Source: Skeletonema tropicum
Lineage: Eukaryota; Bacillariophyta; Thalassiosirophyceae; Thalassiosirales; Thalassiosiraceae
Direction: 5' to 3'
Length of the DNA stretch: 64,000 nt
NCBI GenBank assembly: GCA_037178625.1
Contig: CM074131.1
Coordinates: forward strand, 3,224,001 to 3,288,000
Shown here piece by piece: positions 43,410-53,048 of this stretch. A program made the position numbers and the translations under genes. Positions within the stretch are counted from its first letter, which is position 1. The number at the start of each line of letters is the position of its first letter. The notes below the pieces were generated by a model. It was given only the letters and a program-made list of their open reading frames with translations. It searched no databases and was not told where the DNA came from.

Positions 43410-44458
43410 CTAGGCAAAATAATCGCGTGGCAATTGGTATTCTTTCTTCGTTTCTTTCCATTTTTTGTTTGGGCTGGTTATGATTTCGGTGATGCGGTTC
43501 GTCAGGTCCTCTCTATTCTTTATTAAAGTACCACTCACTGCCTTTTGATAAGTTGTTTTCGTCATTTCATCAAGCTTTCTTTTGTTGTATCTTGTCTTGG
43601 TTTCTTCTGCCTTGCCGTCAAGGTACTTGACCCATTTGTCCCGCTTCTTGAAGAGTTTGCAGAGTTGGCCATCTTGGTTCGTCTTGCAATTGTGTAACCG
43701 TTCTACAGACACGCTCGGCCCTGTCCAATAAATGGCACTATCCGTCGGGTGCATAACATTTTTGGAACCAAGTGTTTTGCCCCTGCTGGTAGCAACGTAT
43801 CCTGTCCCAAGGCACTGGCTTCTCTCCCAGAGCTCATCTGACGGATCTATCACCATGCGATTCCATCGATCGTCCTTGCCGAACCCGGCCTCCATGCCCT
43901 GGCAGCGGTGTATTGTGATTGCGAATGCAATTTGCAGGGGCATGAACGTGGCAGTACAGCATCCCTTGTTGCAGATGTGAGTGTAGGGTGGTATTGGCAC
44001 GTGCTGAGTGGAGTGGTGGAGTGGAGTGATTGCAAATTTGTGTAAAGAGGGATGATTGATCAGTGCCATGCTATATTTCGAATTCAAGAATACATTTCTA
44101 CATTCACTCACCGTTGGATTCTTTTTGTCCCAGGGTTCAATGCCTTGCCGCGGTTTGAAGTATGGGAAATCAACGACTATATACTTTGGGAGGGATTCAA
44201 CACCATTTGTGTTTGGTCCTACGGAGTGCTGCTCGTCATAAACGATGTCAATCACCTTCCCAATCGCTCCAACGTACAGGCCAGAGTTCGGATCAATGTT
44301 CGCTGTCTCCAGGCACACGTGCACACCAACGGAAACGTCTAAAGTGTACAACATCTTTTTGCCGAAGAAATGCAACTGGTACACAGTGGGATTGCCAACC
44401 ATGTTGCTCTTGAATTGGCATCTGAGCCGTGCTACCGGTACTGACAGCCGTTTCTGAC
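43410..44458 (-). pseudogene. PIF1-family helicase C-terminal part, copy 1
   Basis: The frame is open from 44458 and ends at 43410. It shows the helicase 2A/2B end of PIF1-like proteins: VGVHVCLETANIDPNSGLYV, GAIGKVIDIVYDE, then QIAFAITIHRCQGMEAG (motif V-like) and LGTGYVATSRGKTLGS (motif VI with the Arg finger). Walker A and B are missing, so it cannot act as a helicase alone. Helitron transposons carry such helicases fused to Rep. Confidence 0.75.
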
Positions 44459-44591
44459 GAGAAATATTCTCCCTTTGTTGTATCCTTTATTGATTGTCGT
44501 TAATTTGTCATAATGCTCGATTGAAAATAAATTTGTCTTGAAGACAAATTTATTTTCCATGCAAGTTGTGAATATTGCATTGTATCGTCCA

Positions 44592-45303
44592 CTAGGCAAA
44601 ATAATCGCGTGGCAATTGGTATTCTTTCTTCGCTTCTTTCCATTTTTTGTTTGGGTTGGTTATGATTTCGGTGATGCGGTTTGTCAGGTCCTCTCTATTC
44701 TTTATTAAAGTACCACTCACTGCCTTTTGGTAAGTCGTTTTCGTCATTTTGTCGAGCTTTCTCTTGTTGTATCTTGTCTTGGTTTCTTCTGCCTTACCGT
44801 CAAGGTACTTGACCCATTTGTCCCGCTTCTTGAAGAGTTTGCAGAGTTGGCCATCTTGGTTCGTCTTGCAATTGTGTAACCGTTCTACAGACACGCTCGG
44901 CCCTGTCCAATAAATCGCACTATCCGTCGGGTGCATAACATTTTTGGAACCAAGTGTTTTGCCCCTGCTGGTAGCAACGTATCCTGTCCCAAGGCACTGG
45001 CTTCTCTCCCAGAGCTCATCTGACGGATCTATCACCATGCGATTCCATCGATCGTCCTTGCCGAACCCGGCCTCCATGCCCTGGCAGCGGTGTATTGTGA
45101 TTGCGAATGCAATTTGCAGGGGCATGAACGTGGCAGTACAGCATCCTTTGTTGCAGATGTGAGTGTAGGGTGGTATTGGCACGTGCTGAGTGGAGTGGTG
45201 GAGTGGAGTGATTACAAATTTGTGTAAAGAGGGATGATTGATCAGTGCCATGCTATATTTCGAATTCAAGAATACATTTCTACATTCACTCACCGTTGGA
45301 TTC
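44592..45303 (-). pseudogene. PIF1-family helicase C-terminal part, copy 2
   Basis: A near-identical shorter copy starting at the SECRNVFLNSKYSM part and ending with the same ...KEYQLPRDYFA. It keeps ITIHRCQGMEAG and YVATSRGKTL. It results from the 848-bp duplication and is joined at its 5' side to an unrelated ORF (45290-46488). Confidence 0.75.
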
Positions 45304-46488
45304 CCTTTTCCGACAGCTCTCCCAACATAGATCCAATAGTTCCAGACGCTTTTGTGTTCTGTGGAATTTCTCCAACTCCAACTGGCCGAGCTGCATTGCC
45401 ATTATTGCTACGAAATACACCAGCATCGTCTGCTTCCAAGGGGGCGTTATCAACATTACCAACACCCATATTGGTGCCATCATTATCACGTTCTCCTGAC
45501 AGTCTAGCAACCGAAGTAGCATTACGACACGGATAATCCTTCACGGTAGAACCAGAAGACTCATGAAACAGGCGGTCGAGACAGCTGCGCGGAAGTCTAC
45601 TGGTAGACGGAGAATCATATAAATGATCGCGAATGGTTTGGCGGCCCACAAGACTGCGATCTTCTGAGCAGCGGCGATATGCGCGAACAGTAGCAGGTTG
45701 TTCCCCAGCATGATACAGCAACGCCGGAAGATTAGTTGGGTCAACTGCTGACTCCTCATCAGAAGGAGTAGACGCTGGTATGTCCGTTTCAGACGGATGA
45801 TGAGTATTCACTGGAGTTGCGGCACTACCATTGCTCTCTTTAGGGCACTGCTGTTCGATGTCATAATTTTTTGATGATTGCTTTAACTTTAACAAAGAAC
45901 TCGCCTGCTCGACAACGTCATAATCATTATTATTATCGCATGATCTCCATGATTAACAATACACTTTCGGACTTACCCATTAGACAATATGCTGGAACAC
46001 TCTGGAGCAGCCAACGACTGCAAGTTATGACTGTTATTTACACAACGGCCATAATTCATTATTCCAGCTTTGCTTTCTGCATCCGATTTGTAGAACTGAG
46101 CCGAGCTTGAACCGTTACAGGTAACGTTGCGATTGGAAATGACATTGTAAGCGATAGATAATTGTTCCTGTCTGGTGCGATATAGATCCATTACGCATCC
46201 TAGCTCAGACAATACATGTTTTAGTTCACGCATATTGCAAGAGGAAAGAACAAGCCTCAGAAGAGTATGTGGATCAGTAGAGTGTTCGAAGCATGGATTG
46301 CGCGATGATTGTAATTCTACTATTTCGCGGATGATATGATCGCCTACACGCACTTTCGGCCATTGGACTTTGTAAATTATTTGACGAATAGACAGAAATG
46401 AGCATCTAACACCCTTCCGAGCGCTCTTGCTGTTCACGTCGGAAGAGGATGGTTGCTGTTGCTGCGCTTTCTCTCTTGAAGTGTGCAT
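45290..46488 (-). CDS. Hypothetical two-exon gene carried in the insertion
   Basis: Exon 46488-45977, a 77-bp intron (GTAAGT...GCGAG) and exon 45899-45290 keep frame and give 373 residues. The N-terminal half (IRQIIYKVQWPKVRVGDHII, LRLVLSSCNMRELKHVLSEL) looks like a folded helical region. The C-terminal half is Ser/Asn/Pro-rich. It ends just inside the duplicated helicase segment (GELSEKGIQR, followed by GGTGAGT, a possible splice donor), so the original 3' end may be lost. No family recognised; it may be a captured host gene fragment or an element gene. Confidence 0.45.
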
Positions 46489-46539
46489 ATTTTATACGGT
46501 CAATTTTGTTCGTGGTTTGGTTATGCCGGTCCGTAATGG

Positions 46540-46839
46540 TCACATATTTAAGATATTGATTTGCGTGCGAGGAATGTCATACGCAAGCCACTCATTATTA
46601 TTTATGCACTCTTCTAATTGCATGTGGTGTTCCGTAGCATGATAGTCGATGAGTGGCTGCGCGGAAAAGTCACGGATGGCGACATGTTCTTCCTGCCAGC
46701 AGAGAAGCTGACACGTTGAAGTTAGGAGAGGAACAAGTGACGTCATATATTTGAGAATATGTAAAACGCGATCGGTATAAAGTACTGTCAAACGCGATCG
46801 GTAAATTATTTCGTCAAAAAGCCAACTCGGTTTTTGCAT
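46540..46839 (-). CDS. Small ORF in the insertion, unknown
   Basis: 99 residues from ATG 46839: MQKPSWLFDEIIYRSRLTVL ... LTSTCQLLCWQEEHVAIRDF ... NNEWLAYDIPRTQINILNM. Composition is protein-like and it lies 5' of the 45290-46488 gene on the same strand, so it could be an upstream exon. No motif. Confidence 0.3.
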   Translation of the reverse strand: MQKPSWLFDEIIYRSRLTVLYTDRVLHILKYMTSLVPLLTSTCQLLCWQEEHVAIRDFSAQPLIDYHATEHHMQLEECINNNEWLAYDIPRTQINILNM

Positions 46840-47756
46840 GATCGATGATCGTGCAGAAAAAGAGAAAAAGATGCCACCACAATGGCCTACAATGGCACCC
46901 CTAGTATGGCCGCCTATCTCAGTCCATGAGTATATTTCATAAGGTATCGATGGCCCATCCCTTAAACGACATTATGGCGATTTTTTCGCAGCAGTGTGGC
47001 GTTTCGGCTGCTGTAGGGGTGGAGATAATATCATTGCAATCCACTTCATTGAGATTTGAAATGAAAACAACCACCTTCCCTGCACCCATCGAAGATGATA
47101 AACATCTATAAGCACTACCCCTCCGCTACCCATCGCCGATGATAATATGAAGTGAGATTCTGGTTGCTCGGAATGACCATTAAAGCCCCCCCACACCTCC
47201 AAAATACCAAGGACACAAGATGTGCACAAAATTGCATAAATAATTTGACACTCTAACACAACAATAAGCCTGTAGACGGCGGATCGAGCGGCTCTAAAGA
47301 CCGCAACTCATCAACATTATTATATATAAGAAGTGTCGGCTATTTATTGTCCATAATATTGCAATAGGCTGGATAAAAATAGCAACATCATAGACAGAAA
47401 TGACATTTATGTAGCATGTATTAGTCATTTATTTATGCGGTGTAGACAGTTGTAATAATAAAACCCTGCGGCTGAATAGTTGCAAAGGGTGTTGTCTGCG
47501 ATATAGTTCACTGGATATTACTATTGGTAGGGTTTGTGCAACGTGGTGGCTATGAGAGTAGCGGCTATGATGTTAGATACTGACTGTCGAACGAAAAAAC
47601 ATGCATGCATGCAGTTGTGCTCGGAAAGCGCGCTGCACTTTTTTGTTAGCTGCTATCAAAATCTTATGCATCTACGATGCAATTTTGCTTGGAACGGCTC
47701 TAAGTAAGTAAGTGAGTATGTACTATAAAACGTTTCTGTTATAAGAATGTTATTAA

Positions 47757-47908
47757 ACAAGCATTGCAGAGCAACTTTATAGACGGATACATTGCAAAAA
47801 AAAATCCAACACGAAATCCACAGAATAATTTTGTCATCATGACACATTTATGTTACAACAACAAGCATTGCAGAGCAAATTTATAGACGGGTACATTGCA
47901 CAAAAAAA
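47757..47908. repeat. 44-bp direct repeat near the insertion's right end
   Basis: AACAAGCATTGCAGAGCAA...TATAGACGGATACATTGCA at 47757-47800 recurs at 47862-47906 with three changes. The second copy abuts the internal GGCCCCGAGGGCCCG repeat. Confidence 0.85.
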
Positions 47909-48395
47909 AAACAGGCCCCGAGGGCCCGCGCCGCACTACACACCATACACAACATGCAGTCACAAATCGCCGCGCGCACCATTTCATAGAAACATTACAG
48001 ACATTATCGAAAGAAATTCGGGACACGGTTCCAATGAAACTCTTGACGAGGGGGACAAGGACACATTTGACTCAAAGCCATTTTCTTATCGTCCGCTGAG
48101 TAGAAGCCTCTCGGCTCCTCCTGATTGTAGGAAGGCCAGAAGAGCATCCATATCATCTAGGGTCTCTTCTGATACTAGCACATTGCTTGTTGAGTGGGGA
48201 GAGAATGACGAGCTCTCATCAGATGATGACGAAGAAGATGAAAACTCTTCGGGTAGCTTTGACGACAGTGAGAGAGCTATTGTGATGAATATGAATGGTG
48301 GTCTAGTTGTTGACTGGAATGACAACCAAGATGACGACGACTCGGTAGAGTCAGATGTCTTGGATCGTGGAATCTTTGTAAAGAAATCTCGCTAG

Positions 48396-48818
48396 AAGAC
48401 GAATATATATATAGAATCTATGTAACTGTACTAAGCTATTAATATTATCATGTTCTCATCTTTCATCATGTTCCTTGCCTCTTGATCTTGAAATAAAAAA
48501 GTCACAAGAAAAATGACCCCATCTTATAATTTCTCAATTCCCGATGTCCGATGCCCGATTGAGACGTTGAAGTGTCTTTCTGTTTAGGTTGTACTATGGG
48601 GGTCTTTTCTATTTTGGTACCGAATGGTGGTAGAAGTTGCATGCCGAAAAGCAAGAGCATTTGACAACTAAACGCAGCATTGACGAGGTTGTGATCCCGC
48701 CCATCATCCCGTCAACATCATACTTAGTCCATGGAATCTCGGAACATTCGCTGACTCTCCCTGTTGATGATCAACACACACACATTAACATTATTTGATT
48801 TTTAGCACCTCAAACACC
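48396..48818. other. B-C spacer (duplicated flank)
   Basis: 48396-48671 repeats the 3' flank of gene A (38788-39061) and 48723-48818 repeats the 5' flank of gene B (41967-42062). The 51 bp between is unique and marks where the A-B spacer instead has the Harbinger element. Confidence 0.85.
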
Positions 48819-50225
48819 ATGCCCCTCGAGAGACTACGTAGTGAACGCAGCTTCGGCGGCAGCATGACCAGCTTGACTAGCTTGAGCATATCAAGCATCT
48901 TAGGATTCGATGACGAACTCGATCAAGATCCCACTCTTTCCGACTTTCAGCAGCAAAGCCTATCTGTGTTTGAGTCGGAACACATGTGGGCACACTTCAA
49001 GGCTCGTCTTGCAGATAATCACATCCACACAACAGCGGGAGTGAAGGCAATGCTTCCGGAGTTCGTGAATGACCGAGTAATGGATGGAAGTGTGCAGACC
49101 GAAAGTAATGGTAGCTTCTGCACAAAAAGCATGGGCAGTTACGGTTCAAGCGTTGGAATGGATCGTCAGGATAGCCGCAGAACAAGAAAAAAGCGATCGG
49201 TTTATCCAGCAGCAATGAGACGTCAAGAAAGCTTTGGTAGGAACTCTGCAATCTATGGTCGACCGAGATCAGAACACGACATATCCTCCTATCAAGATGC
49301 CATCTACGGGGATACTGGCAACGTCATTTCGCTCTACAATTGTGACGACGACGCTGATGCCAATCTACTTACTAGTGTCAGTAGGCGGCTCTCGAAAATG
49401 ACTTCGGGTGCGCAGCGGAGTAGGTCCACCAGTTTTTTCTCAGTGATGAATGAAAGTGAAGACCTTCGCAGCAGCAACAACAACTCAGAAATGTCAAGAA
49501 GTGAAGCTCAGCTCAGTCTCATGACTGATGACAGTGGATCTGGAATATCATCTGAAAGGTCGAGACCAAAATATAGAAGGCCTAGTATAGCCGCTGATGT
49601 TGATGTCCAAGCATACGAACATCAACTTTTTGCAGCAGACGCCAATACTAGCCCAAGAAGAAATTCAATGGAATCCGAGTATTCAAGAGAAATTGCAGAA
49701 CTAGCTGATGAAGTCCTTCTTCAAGTTGCAGATCAAATTGAGGGTCTTGACGAAATTACTAATGCACAATACGGAAGCGTTCGTAACGTTGACAAACTAT
49801 GCCTAAACCAGTTTTCATATCAACCCCAAAGACATAAAGCTGATCGCAAGGATAATCTACATGTTCGCCATGACCCCGTTGACGATGGACGGAATAACGA
49901 TGAAACCAGTGATTCTAATGCTTACACGAATGAAGTGTACTGCAAGGACGACCAACAAGAACAAACAGTTCCCTCTTCTACTTCAACACTGCTAGTTGAA
50001 TGGGGCGAAGACTATTCAACGTCTGATGAAGAAGACTGCTACGGTGATGGGTCAGCTTCTGTTGATAGTGAACAAGCAGTAATAGATAGAGAAGGTCTTG
50101 TTCGCAGTAGCCGCGAAGAGGAAGGAAATAGCACCCCTGCTGCAGAATCGAAAACGCCGAAATCAAGACCAAGACGTGGGCTGATGTCAGTATTTTCATC
50201 ACTGGCACTAGAGCAGGGAAATTAG
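48819..50225 (+). CDS. Local Ser-rich family, member C (unknown function)
   Basis: A single exon of 468 residues. ATG 48819 was chosen because the frame upstream holds only a TTG and the same ATG begins gene B. N-terminus MPLERLRSERSFGGSMTSLT, then the family block (DPTLSDFQQQSLSVFESEHM, WAHFKARLADNHIHTTAGVK, AMLPEFVNDRVMDGSV). The centre differs from A: basic Ser-rich stretches (RRTRKKRSVYPAAMRRQESF), SRRLSKMTSGAQRSRSTSFF and a helix AELADEVLLQVADQIEGLDE. The C-terminus has TSTLLVEWGEDYSTSDEED and ends MSVFSSLALEQGN. Intact and probably the parent of the 5' part of gene B. Function unknown. Confidence 0.8.
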   Translation: MPLERLRSERSFGGSMTSLTSLSISSILGFDDELDQDPTLSDFQQQSLSVFESEHMWAHFKARLADNHIHTTAGVKAMLPEFVNDRVMDGSVQTESNGSFCTKSMGSYGSSVGMDRQDSRRTRKKRSVYPAAMRRQESFGRNSAIYGRPRSEHDISSYQDAIYGDTGNVISLYNCDDDADANLLTSVSRRLSKMTSGAQRSRSTSFFSVMNESEDLRSSNNNSEMSRSEAQLSLMTDDSGSGISSERSRPKYRRPSIAADVDVQAYEHQLFAADANTSPRRNSMESEYSREIAELADEVLLQVADQIEGLDEITNAQYGSVRNVDKLCLNQFSYQPQRHKADRKDNLHVRHDPVDDGRNNDETSDSNAYTNEVYCKDDQQEQTVPSSTSTLLVEWGEDYSTSDEEDCYGDGSASVDSEQAVIDREGLVRSSREEEGNSTPAAESKTPKSRPRRGLMSVFSSLALEQGN

Positions 50226-50245
50226 TCCACATAGATAAGATGAAT

Positions 50246-50465
50246 TAGAAATAGAAATAAATGCAATAATTAGTTGATGCAGTGATCCTAATACTTTTTG
50301 GCTTTGAAGCTCAAAAACAAGATAGAGCGTAGAATGGTCTCTTTCCCTAGAAGGTTGCCTACCTGTAAATGTCAGTGACACAAGCGAACTTTGTTGCCAC
50401 AAGGGATGGGATGGAATACGTTGCCAATTGCCAACTTCTACAGTCCGCGCGCTGCTCATAAAAAC
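50246..50465. repeat. Dispersed direct repeat, copy 1 (3' flank of gene C)
   Basis: Repeated at 60536-60729 with over 90% identity through GTTGATGCAGTGATCC, then TTTTTGGCTTTGAAGC, and again through TCCGCGCGCTGCTCAT. The second copy is the upstream region of the membrane-protein gene at 60783. Confidence 0.9.
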
Positions 50466-50927
50466 ATTTCTGCTCTTCGATCGTGGACATCATTCAGGCT
50501 GCTGTCGATGCTACGAAAAGTCCGCAAAGAGATTCAATCAGCGGACGAATTTGCGCAAAAGTGGATTTAAATACTTAGGGTTCTGTGTCTGAAGCAAGGA
50601 GTTCAAAGGAATCGACACAGCTCAACGTATCTTTATAATGTCGATAAGAGCCTATAACCATGATGCGGCAGAATAGGCAAAAACACCAGATACAATAGTC
50701 AGCCGCACCACAAGCCAAATGTATGAGAGATATGAGCAAGAATGAGTCTGAACCTCAAAAATGATAGAAAGAAGAGATGAAAAAATAGGAGTTGTCTCAA
50801 TTGACACACTCTTCTTGTAATGCGTCCTGAGAAATTTTAGTGATCATAAATATCTCTGCCATACCTCTTAGCTTCATTATCCCCGACATTTCAGTCAACC
50901 AGTAGCTTCTTTTACGATACGCATGCC
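50466..50927. other. Intergenic, nothing supported
   Basis: No ORF with a motif. The right end is the 3' side of the secreted Cys-rich gene. Confidence 0.4.
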
Positions 50928-51089
50928 TCAATCAAACAGAAATAGCATGAGCAATACCATGCATAATGACATAAAAGGTTTTTCGTTTGCCGCCGCAGAC
51001 GGTTCAAAGGTGGGATATTCTGTTGGCGAACTCGATGGATCACCAGAGACAGTTGGGATTGGAGAAATCGTTGGCATTGAAGAAGGTCT

Positions 51090-52295
51090 CTAAGAAACAG
51101 TTGGTTGTGATGTTGGCCTTGAAGTTGTGCAATACATTTGTTGTTCTTCACTGATAGGTACAATCTTAATCGTGTCACTATCTCCCAGGCAGCTAATGCC
51201 CGATGTTATCCAACAGGTCCAAGCAAACTGTGCATTGGTAATTTCCGCACCTACAGATGTTTCCAGTGTGATAATATCATGGTTCAGTGCTTCCAGGAAT
51301 GTGCTATTCGCTGACTCACTAAGCTTTTTGACAATATCTGCAGATGTTAATGAAGTACTGGGTTGCATTCTGCTTGACCTCGTTCCAGTAGGCAGCTCCC
51401 AAAATAAGCCACCAAAAGGTGCAGCCACAGGCACTTTTGCAGTGGATGGTGGATTCGAAACAGCCTCATCTTCGGTTGGCACGGTTGCAAGGGTTGGAGG
51501 GTTACTACCTTCCAGTTTCTCTACAGGAGGACCAATGCATCCACAAGTTCCATAACAAAACCCCAAGACTGTGCTGTTCTTTACAGTTCGTACTTCATCT
51601 TCACCAAACATACTAGGAGTATCTCCTCGATGGTACCTTGGACCACTTGGGAGCTTGAACATGTCATGCACCATTTTGTAATTGGGCCAATTCTTTTGAA
51701 TCTGCCTTTGTACATATTCATGGAGGGTGATCTCCAGCGTATCACAAAATGAAACATGAAGGTCGTCGAGGGCTGGCGCTGGCGTAATAAGCTCTAGTGC
51801 TGCAAAGAACGACTCCGAGATTTTTGCTTCCTCCTGGTCATTGCATTTTACCTCAGCACAGAGGCCATCAATGGCAGACACATCACACCAGTGACACCCT
51901 GCAGCTTGACACGCACCTGAATTCCTAGCTGGGCCTTGGTCAAACATGTCGCCGAACCCCATCGACGACGCATCATACCAAAAATCACATTTATAAGGAT
52001 TTCTACCACTGCATTTAAAGTCTCCTTTATGATCACTTGGGCAATTTCTAAATGTATGGGTAAAAGGGACACCATCATGTTGGTTGGGGACAGTGATAGT
52101 ATCAATATCACAATCGCAACCTGAAAAAGAATTACCACCAACACTGCAACTGCAACTACAATCTGCAGCGACACATTCACCCATTGTTTTATGGCTTGAG
52201 CAAGGGGCGGGTACCCCGGTGCATGATGCATCAGTGAAGGACACTAGCTGAAGTAATAGGTAGGAGTACGATGTGAAGTGTATTAGGGCAATCAT
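51090..52295 (-). CDS. Secreted Cys-rich protein, amber-truncated before a PT-rich anchor
   Basis: ATG 52295 opens a signal peptide (MIALIHFTSYSYLLLQLVSF then TDASC); the frame extends further up but without one. 401 residues. The mature part has dense Cys motifs (CTGVPAPCSSHKTMGECVAA, DCSCSCSVGGNSFSGCDCD, CQAAGCHWCD) and a later CYGTCGCIG. It reaches RPTSQPTVS and stops at TAG 51090-51092. The same frame continues without another stop to 50928: PT/PS-rich repeats (MPTISPIPTVSGDPSSSPTE) and then a hydrophobic end (SLCMVLLMLFLFD) typical of a GPI or membrane anchor. The TAG therefore looks like a recent nonsense mutation or base error. Function unknown; probably cell-surface. Confidence 0.7.
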   Translation of the reverse strand: MIALIHFTSYSYLLLQLVSFTDASCTGVPAPCSSHKTMGECVAADCSCSCSVGGNSFSGCDCDIDTITVPNQHDGVPFTHTFRNCPSDHKGDFKCSGRNPYKCDFWYDASSMGFGDMFDQGPARNSGACQAAGCHWCDVSAIDGLCAEVKCNDQEEAKISESFFAALELITPAPALDDLHVSFCDTLEITLHEYVQRQIQKNWPNYKMVHDMFKLPSGPRYHRGDTPSMFGEDEVRTVKNSTVLGFCYGTCGCIGPPVEKLEGSNPPTLATVPTEDEAVSNPPSTAKVPVAAPFGGLFWELPTGTRSSRMQPSTSLTSADIVKKLSESANSTFLEALNHDIITLETSVGAEITNAQFAWTCWITSGISCLGDSDTIKIVPISEEQQMYCTTSRPTSQPTVS

Positions 52296-52424
52296 CTTTG
52301 ATTCAATTTGATCACAACATTTTATCGTCTCTGGAGGGTGCCCGCACACAACATCTTTCACCCAGCTGCGGGCAGGTAGGAAGGTGATACTGACGATGTA
52401 CTGGATTCCTTCGTGGGGCATCAC

Positions 52425-53048
52425 GGGTTCTGGGTTCTCATCTCAAGTCCGAAATTTTGGGATCTTTTGGCCGGCTTTAGTTCCTCGCCGCGGTACGATT
52501 TATCAAATTTTACGCACAAAACACTAACAACATGAAAAGAGTCATAAATTAGGCCATGATACTCGACGAAAATACATATAGCAGCCTAAACATAGAATCC
52601 CAAACAATATATATACATTATCTGATGAAAAAGAGACTAAAATTCATCGAGATGGAGCACCTATCGACGAATTTGGGACCAATAACTGCTATTTAGATCT
52701 AGAATGACGCATGTCTACGGCATATCTGCATGCCTGTGCTGATACTACATACAACGTTGACCAGTGGTTCTATCGAAAGCTACTTGTCTATACTATCATA
52801 TTATGGTCGATTATTTAGGATAGGTGTTGATATGGAGGCTCAGAACCATGATATTAGGGTGTAGAACGCGTCTTTTTTGTGTTTTGTTAGTGATTTGTGT
52901 GGAGATTTCTCCGCGGTACGATTTAGTTCCCGCCAGAGCCGGCCGTTCTCACCGGGCAAAGTATGGCGCGCACAAATTGTAGGTTGGTTCTTGTTCTTTA
53001 TTCTTCAGAGTTTTGTAGCATAGCTGACAACGATAGTTCCCGGCAACG
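52425..53048. other. Intergenic with flanking repeat motifs
   Basis: No gene is supported. CCGCGGTACGATTTA occurs at ~52490 and again at ~52913, and GGCCGGCT / AGCCGGCC lie outside them in inverted order (52470 and 52937), hinting at a small relic element. Confidence 0.35.

Larger units (their letters stand above)
43274..45303. repeat. 848-bp direct duplication inside the insertion
   Basis: Bases 43274-44121 and 44457-45303 are about 98% identical, starting ACGAGAAATATTCTCCC and ending CACTCACCGTTGGATTC. Each contains the end of the PIF1-like ORF and its downstream hairpin. Confidence 0.95.
42918..47987. mobile_element. 5.07-kb Helitron2/Helentron-like insertion in gene B
   Basis: Boundaries are exact because intact gene A shows the unoccupied sequence; only AT is shared at both junctions. 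The left terminus begins CGGCCCTCGGGGCC. The inverted match GGCCCCGAGGGCCCG lies at about 47920-47935, some 50 bp inside the right end. Such asymmetric terminal inverted repeats, together with PIF1-type helicase sequence, fit Helitron2/Helentron elements. No Rep/HUH domain is visible and the helicase is only a C-terminal part, so the copy is non-autonomous. It also carries two minus-strand ORFs of unknown type and a 44-bp direct repeat near the right end. Confidence 0.7.
42063..48395 (+). pseudogene. Local Ser-rich family, member B: chimera split by an insertion
   Basis: Coding pieces are 42063-42917 (285 codons) and 47986-48395. ATG 42063 starts MPLERLRSERSFGGSM exactly as in gene C. The sequence follows C to ATGCTTCCGGAGTT (42294-42307) and from there follows gene A almost base for base. 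After ...VESTD (42917) a 5,070-bp insertion intervenes; the A-like sequence resumes at 47986 with RNITDIIERNSGHG and runs to the same stop. As it stands the first piece reads 16 foreign residues and stops at 42965. The second piece has no start of its own other than frames within the insert. Confidence 0.88.

Noticed and set aside
47850..48395. New fusion gene made of insert sequence and the gene B 3' end
   Set aside because: The frame is open through the junction, but its ATG is simply in the insert; the reading is explained by the split gene B. A transcript would be needed to claim a fusion.
39222..52424. Reassigned TAG codon explaining in-frame TAGs at 39750 and 51090
   Set aside because: Genes here end with TAA, TAG and TGA alike (copy B ends in TAG, as do genes A and B), so a genetic-code change is not supported.
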